Origin: Candidatus Competibacteraceae bacterium
Lineage (GTDB): Bacteria > Pseudomonadota > Gammaproteobacteria > Competibacterales > Competibacteraceae
Reading direction: 5' to 3'
Length of the DNA: 15,190 nucleotides
Assembly: GCA_012032855.1 (NCBI GenBank)
Contig: JAAUQA010000020.1
Location: 1 to 15,190 of the forward strand
Position 1 is the stretch's first letter. Each line of letters opens with the position of its first letter. Shown here one piece after another: positions 9,256-15,190 of this stretch. Made by a program: the position numbers and the translations under genes. The notes below the pieces were generated by a model. That model was not told where the DNA came from. It ran no database searches and worked only from the letters and a program-made list of their open reading frames with translations.

Positions 9256-10571
9256 ATGTCCACTAAATACTTGCTAGGGGCCACACTGTTTGCCGGGGTG
9301 GCAATGCTATCGACTGCCTGTAAGCCACAAGACTCTAATGCTTCGTTAAACCCCAGCGAAAGTATGGCTGAAGTCCGGGATGATTCGGTGATCGAACATG
9401 CCCGTAAACATGCCGATGCCACTTACGTTTGCCCCATGCATCCGCAAATTGTGCGCGGCGAACCCGGCAATTGCCCCATCTGTGGTATGGCGCTGGAAGA
9501 GCAGGAAGTGCAATCCGATGCCGGTAGCGATTTCGGCCCGCCCATCGTGACTGTCCGCCCGGAAACACTACAAAACATGGGTGCCCGCACGGTTTTGGTC
9601 GAGCGTTCGGCATTGCGCCAACAAATCGAAACCGTCGGCTCTATCACCTATGACGAGGATCGCATGGGCCATGTGCACCCGCGTGCCGCCGGCTGGGTGA
9701 AAAACTGCGGGTGCGTGCCGAAGGCGATGCGGTCAGACGTAACCAAGTGCTGCTGGATCTCTATTCGCCGGAAATCGTCAATGCGCAAGAAGAATATCTG
9801 CTGGCACTGGAGGGTATTTCAACTTCGGGTAAGCGCCGCCAGGACTTGGTCCGAGGCGCGAGCCGCCGACTGCGCTTATTGGATGTACCGGATAGCGTGG
9901 TGGCCGCAATAACCAAAACTCGTCAGGTGCAGGAAACCGTGCCGGTATTGGCACCCATTGATGGCATCGTCACCAAAATGGGATTGCGGGAAGGCATGTA
10001 CGTGAAACCGGACATGGAGCTGTTTACTATCAGCGATGTGGCTTCGGTTTGGGTGCAAGTCGATGTGTTTGAGCATCAACTCGATCAAGTCCGGGTCGGC
10101 AATCCGGCAGAGATCAAAATCCCCGCGTTGCCGGGGCGAGTCTGGCAAGGCGCGGTCGACTATGTGTATCCAGAGTTAGATCCCCAAACCCGTACTTTGC
10201 AAGTGCGGCTGCGCTTTAAAAATCCAGACGGCATACTCAAGCCTAATATGTTCGTCCATGCCAATATCCAAGGTACGCCGCACCCGAATGCGTTAACGAT
10301 TCCGCTTGAGGCGCTGATCGTCACCGGTGGCCAGGAGCGGGTCATCAAAGATCTGGGCGACGGTCAATTTCAACCCGCCGCTATCGAGGTCGGATTACGT
10401 GCCCAAGACCGTATTGAGATTCTGGATGGGCTGCAAGAAGGTGAAAGAGTGGTGGTATCCGGCCAATTCCTGATCGATTCGGAAAGTAATCTGCAAGCCA
10501 GTTTCCGCCGTATGCAGCCGCTGGAACCGGAACCTGTGCCCGCCCAGATGATGATGCAGATGGAGAACTGA
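9256..10571 (+). CDS. cusB: CusB-type copper/silver efflux adaptor with heavy-metal-binding domain, frameshifted
   Basis: This is the periplasmic membrane-fusion protein that bridges the RND pump CusA and an outer-membrane channel. The start is ATG 9256, with GGGGA 6 bases upstream. The N-terminus looks like a lipoprotein signal ending at Cys22 (LSTAC), although the residue at -3 is Ser rather than the usual Leu. Residues 57-80 form a metal-binding domain of the HMBD type, YVCPMHP...[10 protein letters not shown] (C59, M61, H62, C73, C76, M78). The adaptor fold follows. At 9700-9704 the frame breaks in a run of five A. One more A gives [29 protein letters not shown] and then the family regions [20 protein letters not shown] and [18 protein letters not shown], to a stop at 10569-10571. 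The repaired length is 438 residues. The stop is one base before cusA. Confidence 0.88.
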
Positions 10572-10572
10572 C

Positions 10573-13500
10573 ATGCTGCGCGGCTTGATCCTCTGGTCCA
10601 TCCAAAATCGTTTTCTGGTGCTGGTGGCGACGGTGATGCTGACCGGCTGGGGTTGGTTGTCGCTGCAACAAACCCCTTTGGACGCCATACCCGATCTGTC
10701 CGATGTGCAGGTCATCATCAAAACGACTTATCCCGGTCAATCACCTCGGGTGATGGAAGATCAGGTCACTTATCCGATCACCACTACCATGCTGTCTGTG
10801 CCGGGCGACGCGTGCGGGGATTCTCGTTCTTCGGCGATTCCTTCGTCTACGTGATTTTCGAAGACGGTACTGATCTGTACTGGGCCCGATCCCGGGTCTT
10901 GGAGTATCTCAATCAAGCCGCCGCTCTGTTGCCGGATGGGGTACAACCACGACTGGGACCGGATGCCTCGGGCGTCGGATGGATTTATCAGTACGCACTG
11001 ATCGACCGCACCGGCCAGCACGATCTTGCCCAGTTGCGCTCGTTGCAAGATTGGTTCTTGAAATTCGAACTACAGACCGTGCCCGGCGTCGCCGAAGTAG
11101 CCACGGTCGGCGGCATGGTTCGCCAATATCAAGTGGTGGTGGACCCCAACCGGCTGCGCTTCTACGGCATTCCCCTGCGCCAAGTCAATGAAGCTATCCG
11201 CCGCGCCAACCAAGAAGCCGGTGGTTCGGTGGTGGAAAAAGGCGAAGCGGAATACATGATTCGCAGCCGCGGCTATTTACAATCGGTGGCCGACATCGAA
11301 ACCATTCCCATCGGGGTGATGGGCGATCAAGGGACGCCGCTGCTGTTGCGCGATATCGCCCATGTCGGTTTGGGGCCGCAGATGCGTCGCGGCATCGCTG
11401 AATTAGATGGACTCGGCGAGGTGACCGGCGGCATTGTGGTGATGCGCTACGGGGAAAATGCGCTGGTCACCATCCAGCAGGTTAAAGAAAAGCTGGAATC
11501 TCTAAAGGCTGGCTTACCGGCCGGAGTGGAGGTGATCGAAGTCTACGACCGGGCAGCATTGATTCAGCGAGCGGTGGACAACCTTAAGGTCAAGTTGATT
11601 GAGGAGTTCATTGTCGTCGCGCTGGTGTGCGTGCTGTTTTTATTTCATCTGCGTTCCGCATTTGTGGCTATCGTCACCCTACCGTTAGGGATTTTGACTG
11701 CGTTTATCATCATGCGCTATCAGGGTGTCAACGCCAATTTGATGTCTTTGGGCGGCATTGCGATTGCTATTGGCGCGATGGTAGACGCGGCTATCGTGAT
11801 GATCGAGAACGCGCATAAGCATCTGGAAAATTGGCATCGCCGCCATCCGGATCGAGAACCGACTACCCAGCAACACTGGGACATTATCGCCAAAGCCGCG
11901 AGCGAGGTCGGACCGGCGTTGTTTATTTCCCTGCTGATCATCACCTTGAGCTTCTTGCCGGTATTCACCCTCGAAGCGCAGGAAGGTCGCTTGTTTTCGC
12001 CCCTGGCATTTACCAAGACCTATGCGATGGCTGCGTCTGCGGGGTTGGCGGTCACCTTGGTGCCGGTATTGATGGGGTATTTCATTCGCGGGCGGATTCC
12101 CTCCGAAAACAAGAACCCGCTCAATCGGTTGCTGATCTGGCTATATCGCCCCGTTCTCAATGCAGTGTTGGCTTGGCCGCGCACCACGCTGGCCTTGGCC
12201 TTGCTGTTGATGTTGTCTACGGCTGTGCCGATTGCCGGGGTAGCCGGATTATTGAGCCCGTTGCATGGACCGGCAGTTGTGATCGGCTGGTTGCCGGGAC
12301 AAGCTGAGCCCGACAGTCTGTCAGCGCAGTGGCATACCACGGTGGAATCCTGGCAGGACGGGCTTACCCAGAGTTGGCGTCATATTTTCCATGATTATCC
12401 GCAATGGGCTGGATTGGCGGACGGAATCGGCTCGGAATTCATGCCGGAACTGGAAGAAGGTGATTTGCTGTATATGCCGACTACCCTGCCCGGCGTCTCG
12501 GCAGGCAAAGCGCAAGAATTATTGCAGCAAACCGATCGGTTGATCAGAACCTTTCCGGAAGTCAAAACTGTTTTCGGCAAAATCGGACGCGCTGAGACCG
12601 CCACTGATCCGGCACCGCTGACCATGCTGGAAACCACCATCCAGCTCAAGCCGCACGACGAATGGCGGCCCGGTATGACGCTGGATAAGCTTATCGAAGA
12701 ACTGAATCGGACAGTTAAATTTCCCGGCTTGACCAACGCCTGGGTGCAGCCCATCAAGACCCGCATCGACATGTTGGCTACCGGCATCAAAACCCCGGTA
12801 GGCATCAAGATCGCCGGCCCCGAAATCGAAGTAATCGAAGAAATCGGTCGGCAGGTCGAGCAGGCCGTAATGCAGGTGCCGGGTACAGTCTCTGCCTACT
12901 CCGAACGGGTGGCTGGGGGAAGATATATCGAAGTTAATCCCAATCGAGTCAATGCCGCACGTTACGGTTTGAATATCGCCGATATCAACGAAATCGTTCG
13001 TGCTGCGCTGGGAGGCGTGAATATCACCCAAACCGTCGAAGGCTTGGAACGCTATCCGGTGAATTTGCGTTTCCCGCGAGCATTGCGGGACGATTTGGAG
13101 AAGCTCAAGGATTTGCCGCTCATTACCCCCACCGGCGCACACATTCCGTTGCGCCAAGTTGCTGACATCAGCATCGTCGATGGTCCGCCGGTGCTGAAAA
13201 GCGAAAACGCCCGCATCAACGGCTGGACCTTCGTCGATATTCGCGGTGTGGACCTGGGTTCTTACGTGCGCCAAGCGCAACGCTTGGTGCGTGACGAGGT
13301 TCAGTTACCGGCAGGGTATTCCCTGACTTGGTCCGGCCAATATGAGTACATGCTGCGTTCGCAGGAACGGCTATCTCAGGTGGTGCCGGTCACGTTGCTG
13401 ATCATTTTCGTGCTGCTGTATATCGCCTTCCGCAACGCCACCGAAGCGGTCATCGTCATGGCCTCGTTACCGTTCGCGCTGATCGGCGGTTTTTGGCTGT

Positions 13501-13943
13501 TATGGGGTCTGGGCTATAACTTGTCGGTGGCGGTTGGGGTCGGTTTCATCGCTTTAGCCGGGGTTGCGGCGGAATTCGGGGTGGTGATGCTGGTGTATTT
13601 GGATAATTCGCTGGCCAGCCGCCGTGAACAAGGCCAACTCAATCACTTGGCGGAATTGAAGGATGCAATCATGGAAGGTGCTGCCTTGCGCATCAGGCCC
13701 AAGGCCATGACCGTAGCGACCTTGATGGTGGGCTTGATTCCAATCATGATCGGCAGCGGCACCGGTTCGGAAGTCATGAAGCGGATCGCCGCGCCCATGG
13801 TCGGCGGGATGATTACCGCGCCATTATTATCGTTGTTCGTGATTCCGGCGGTGTATTTGTTATGGCAACAACGTTCGCTATCGCAACCTGAACCGGAACC
13901 CCCAGTAGGCGGGGTGATGCCGGTGGGCAGTTCCGGGAAATGA
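10573..13943 (+). CDS. cusA: CusA-type Cu(I)/Ag(I) RND efflux pump, frameshifted
   Basis: This is the inner-membrane proton-driven pump of a CusCBA-type exporter. It starts at ATG 10573 ([16 protein letters not shown]), right after cusB. The frame is lost after codon 77 at CCGGGC (G-run 10803-10805). One more G restores [19 protein letters not shown] and an open frame to 13943, 1123 residues in all. Numbering as repaired, the three metal-binding methionines of E. coli CusA (573, 623, 672) align with M635 (GDLLYM), M685 (APLTM) and M734 (TRIDM). The proton-relay Asp is D405 ([16 protein letters not shown]); the Glu of [10 protein letters not shown] and the Lys of RPKAMTV are also kept. The protein is ~75 residues longer than E. 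coli CusA, mainly through a ~60-residue insertion at about 556-619. No cusC follows. Confidence 0.93.
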
Positions 13944-13961
13944 TGCCTGAAGTCGAAAAGT

Positions 13962-13975
13962 GTGAAATATTTCAC
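13962..13975. promoter_or_regulatory. Perfect 14-base palindrome after cusA
   Basis: GTGAAATATTTCAC is self-complementary over 14 bases and lies 18 bases past the cusA stop. It has no central loop and no T-run, so it is not a typical terminator. A dimeric regulator site is the likelier reading, but no regulator is identified. Confidence 0.35.
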
Positions 13976-14092
13976 TATTTTGATCAATGGGTTAGCGCAT
14001 TCTAAAATAACCAAGAAGCTTTAATGCGTGATGGACAGAGCTCATAGTGCGGGTACGGGGTTTAGGTGAAAGTCATAACCGATAATGTGACA

Positions 14093-14120
14093 CTTGACCT
14101 CTATAGCTTGATCTCTATGG
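14093..14120 (+). promoter_or_regulatory. Tandem 14-base repeat overlapping a possible promoter
   Basis: CTTGACCTCTATAG is followed directly by CTTGATCTCTATGG, two copies differing at two positions. TTGACC (14094-14099) and TATGGT (14116-14121) are 16 bases apart, a plausible sigma-70 pair facing the cassette gene about 310 bases downstream. A promoter here could drive the cassette genes. Both readings rest on short motifs. Confidence 0.3.
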
Positions 14121-14171
14121 TCTGCTAGGAGATGCTGATCGCACTTTGTGGCTAAGGTTAATCCAGGAAGC

Positions 14172-14192
14172 GCTATACAGATTATGTATAGC
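14172..14192. repeat. Hairpin GCTATACA/TGTATAGC
   Basis: Eight-base perfect arms surround the 5-base loop GATTA. The next bases (AAATAAACTAATAATTTC) are AT-rich but not a T-run. It may be a weak terminator or part of the palindromic cluster to its right. Confidence 0.35.
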
Positions 14193-14223
14193 AAATAAAC
14201 TAATAATTTCTGTATATTTCACT

Positions 14224-14259
14224 GTTAGCGCAGAACCGCTTGCGCGGCTCTGCGCTAAC
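14224..14259. repeat. Strong 16-base inverted repeat at array edge
   Basis: GTTAGCGCAGAACCGC and GCGGCTCTGCGCTAAC are complementary at 15 of 16 positions around the loop TTGC. The ends carry GTTAGCG and its complement, which resemble integron recombination cores (GTTRRRY). It adjoins the inverted attC-like unit at 14251-14296. Confidence 0.6.
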
Positions 14260-14296
14260 GCGGCAGAGTCGAGTAAACTCGACCGGGTTGATCCAG
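14251..14296 (-). repeat. Short attC-like unit in inverted orientation
   Basis: Read on the minus strand this is a compact hairpin: ATCAACCCGGTCGAG, loop TTTA, then CTCGACTCTGCCGCGTTAGC. Its right half matches the right half of the plus-strand attC (CTCAACTCTGCCGCGTTATG) at 17 of 20 bases, and its left half matches CAACCCGTTCGAG at 12 of 13. It therefore looks like an inverted, shortened relative of that attC. The core would be GTTAGCG. Confidence 0.45.
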
Positions 14297-14312
14297 AGCG
14301 CTGCGCGCTTCT

Positions 14313-14409
14313 GGCTAACAACCCGTTCGAGCCACTGCGCTTCTCACCCGCCGCTTGCTACGCAACCGCCGGGCTGCGATGCTCAAGGCTCAACTCTGCC
14401 GCGTTATGT
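14313..14409 (+). repeat. Integron attC recombination site (59-base element)
   Basis: attC sites are folded by integron integrases to excise and insert gene cassettes. The left half has CTAACAACCCGTTCGAGCC (14315-14333), close to the common CTAACAATTCGTTCAAGCC pattern. The right half has GGCTCAACTCTGCCGC followed by the core GTTATGT (14403-14409). GTTCGAGCC pairs with GGCTCAA with one unpaired base, as expected for attC. The interior 14347-14374 can form a further stem of about 12 pairs with two mismatches. The core TAAC/GTTA ends pair; the left core GGCTAAC fits RYYYAAC imperfectly. The cassette gene follows 26 bases later. Confidence 0.68.
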
Positions 14410-14435
14410 AAATTCAAAAGTAGAGGAGCATTGAA

Positions 14436-14807
14436 GTGACATTCTCAGATAAGCTAAAACAGACTAAGGAAAGCTATCCATTTGCACTGTGGTCAGCTCG
14501 GTTTGATGACGGATTAGAGCAATATACTCCTGAAAATGTAAATTCTGCGAGAGCCATTCTGGATCGCCTTATAGATAATCTGTCTTCAGCAGGTGAAAAC
14601 GCAAACGAAGCTGTAAAAGTTTCACACTTCAAGGCTTCAGTTGAGGCTCTCAATGATCTTAACGATCAGCTTGATGGATGCCTGATTGAAACGGGAGAGC
14701 GTGAGGAGCTTTGTGAGTTGTTTGATGTTATTGCATCAGCAGCTGGCTTAGATCCATCTATATATGGGGATGGTGACGGCATAGCAAGTGAATGGCGCGA
14801 TTGGTAA
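14436..14807 (+). CDS. Integron cassette protein of unknown function
   Basis: The protein has 123 residues and starts at GTG 14436, with AGAGGAG 7 bases upstream as a strong ribosome binding site. It is acidic and probably helical and cytoplasmic: no signal peptide, membrane segment or cysteine-rich motif. Notable stretches are YPFALWSARFDDGLEQYTPENV, LIETGEREELCELFDVIASAAGLDP and the C-terminal GDGDGIASEWRDW. It is AT-rich relative to the left part of the window. It lies between an attC (14313-14409) and a degraded attC (14816-14856), the usual layout of a mobile gene cassette. The final EWRDW and preceding GDGDGI look family-like, but I cannot name a function. Confidence 0.82.
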   Translation: MTFSDKLKQTKESYPFALWSARFDDGLEQYTPENVNSARAILDRLIDNLSSAGENANEAVKVSHFKASVEALNDLNDQLDGCLIETGEREELCELFDVIASAAGLDPSIYGDGDGIASEWRDW

Positions 14808-14815
14808 AAGAATTT

Positions 14816-14856
14816 ACATAGCAAGTCGTTCAAGCCGACCGCGCTAGGCACTAGCC
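14816..14856 (+). repeat. Truncated attC-like site
   Basis: ACATAGCAAGTCGTTCAAGCC then GACCGCGC is the left half of a classic attC (R, spacer, L box GTTCAAGCC), with AAC changed to AGC. ACATAGC is one base from the complement of the GTTATGT core at 14403. A small stem GCTAG/CTAGC (14843-14855) follows, but no right half (GGCTTAAC...GTTA) is found before the next start codon. It is probably inactive. Confidence 0.45.
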
Positions 14857-15190
14857 ATGCACAAAAAAAATATCACAATCGGTTATGTTTGTTTGGACTG
14901 TAAAAAGGTCTTTAAAAAGCACAAGTATGCCCAAGATAAGCGTGGTAACTGGGAGCGAATTGAGTATGAAGTGGTTTGCCCGCAATGTGCTAATGTCATG
15001 CATGAAACAGGTTCTGCTTTCAAGGCACCAAAAGCTTCTGATGGTAAAGCTTGGGCCAAGCTGAAGCCATTATTTGAAAGTGGCTATAAATTCCACCCTG
15101 ATTTTGGTAGCCCATTTGAAGAGCAGGCAATAGAAAAAACAGTTATTCCAAAGGCTTCAGAGTCAGAATTTAGAAAGCCCGCACGGAAGA
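14857..15190 (+). CDS. Zinc-ribbon cassette protein, C-terminus cut by window edge
   Basis: Translation from ATG 14857 gives 111 codons open to the window end. The N-terminus reads MHKKNITIGYVCLDCKKVFK, and CPQC follows about 27 residues after the first pair, so two CxxC pairs (C12-C15 and C42-C45) make a likely zinc ribbon. The later part, HETGSAFKAPKASDGKAWAK then LKPLFESGYKFHPDFG, is soluble and basic to neutral. No signal peptide or membrane segment is visible. The gene begins directly after the truncated attC and has only a weak AGG 10 bases before the ATG. It resembles small cassette-borne zinc-ribbon proteins of unknown role. The remaining length is unknown. Confidence 0.75.
   Translation, partial: MHKKNITIGYVCLDCKKVFKKHKYAQDKRGNWERIEYEVVCPQCANVMHETGSAFKAPKASDGKAWAKLKPLFESGYKFHPDFGSPFEEQAIEKTVIPKASESEFRKPARK

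Larger units (their letters stand above)
13944..14223. other. Gene-free region after cusA
   Basis: No convincing coding sequence is present on either strand. The region is AT-rich compared with cusA. It holds a 14-base perfect palindrome (13962), the 9-mer GTTAGCGCA (13991, repeated at 14224), a tandem 14-base repeat (14093) and an 8-base-arm hairpin (14172). It is the transition into the integron-like segment. Confidence 0.5.

Noticed and set aside
10653..10806. Alternative start of the pump at 10653
   Set aside because: The first ~50 residues in that frame are out of register with CusA; the true N-terminus is read from 10573 and the frame change is at 10803-10805.
12519..13280. Long minus-strand reading frame of 253 codons inside cusA
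   Set aside because: It is antisense to a strongly conserved part of the pump and shows no domain; it is a by-product of codon bias.
14780..14826. 10-mer CATAGCAAGT repeated at the end of the cassette gene and in the half attC
   Set aside because: Too short to claim a duplication; one copy is coding.
1..15190. CRISPR array, tRNA, rRNA or transposase
   Set aside because: No regularly spaced repeats, no tRNA or rRNA-like stretch and no transposase or integrase reading frame were seen.

Overview
The window looks like a chromosomal segment from a gammaproteobacterium. The minus-strand order gmk-rpoZ-spoT at the left end is a conserved gammaproteobacterial arrangement, and SpoT, omega and guanylate kinase all resemble that class. 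The genus cannot be read from the sequence. Most of the window is moderately GC-rich. The last ~750 bases are clearly more AT-rich and carry integron-type signals, so they were probably acquired.

Layout. (1) 1-2613, minus strand: a stringent-response and nucleotide operon of gmk, rpoZ and the 5' part of spoT, which runs off the left edge. (2) 2714-3622, plus: a LysR-family regulator of the LrhA/HexA type, divergent from gmk. (3) 3634-6469, minus: a two-gene envelope operon, a secreted protein of unknown family (frameshifted here) followed, with an ATGA overlap, by a CreD-family inner-membrane protein. (4) 6745-8540, plus: a YqiK-like flotillin whose extreme C-terminus is displaced by a frameshift. 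(5) 8541-9255: mostly non-coding, with one weak candidate for a small secreted protein. (6) 9256-13943, plus: a CusB-type adaptor with an N-terminal heavy-metal-binding domain and a CusA-type RND pump that keeps the three-methionine Cu(I)/Ag(I) site. Each has one frameshift. (7) 13944-15190: a gene-free stretch full of palindromes, an integron attC site, an AT-rich cassette gene of unknown function, a degraded attC, and the start of a zinc-ribbon protein that runs off the right edge.

How the genes work together. Gmk, omega and SpoT link GTP supply, transcription and (p)ppGpp. CusB and CusA form a periplasm-to-outside copper/silver exporter, but no outer-membrane CusC, CusF chaperone or CusRS regulator is in the window. 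The CreD-like protein with its secreted partner and the divergent flotillin could be a membrane-organisation module; this is inference.

Two points deserve attention. First, four consecutive genes (6364-10805) each carry one frameshift that a single added base in a short homopolymer repairs. Flanking genes are intact, so local consensus error is the simplest explanation. Second, the right end is a cassette array without an integrase in view, and its attC lies beside an inverted attC-like copy. No CRISPR array, rRNA, tRNA or insertion sequence was seen.
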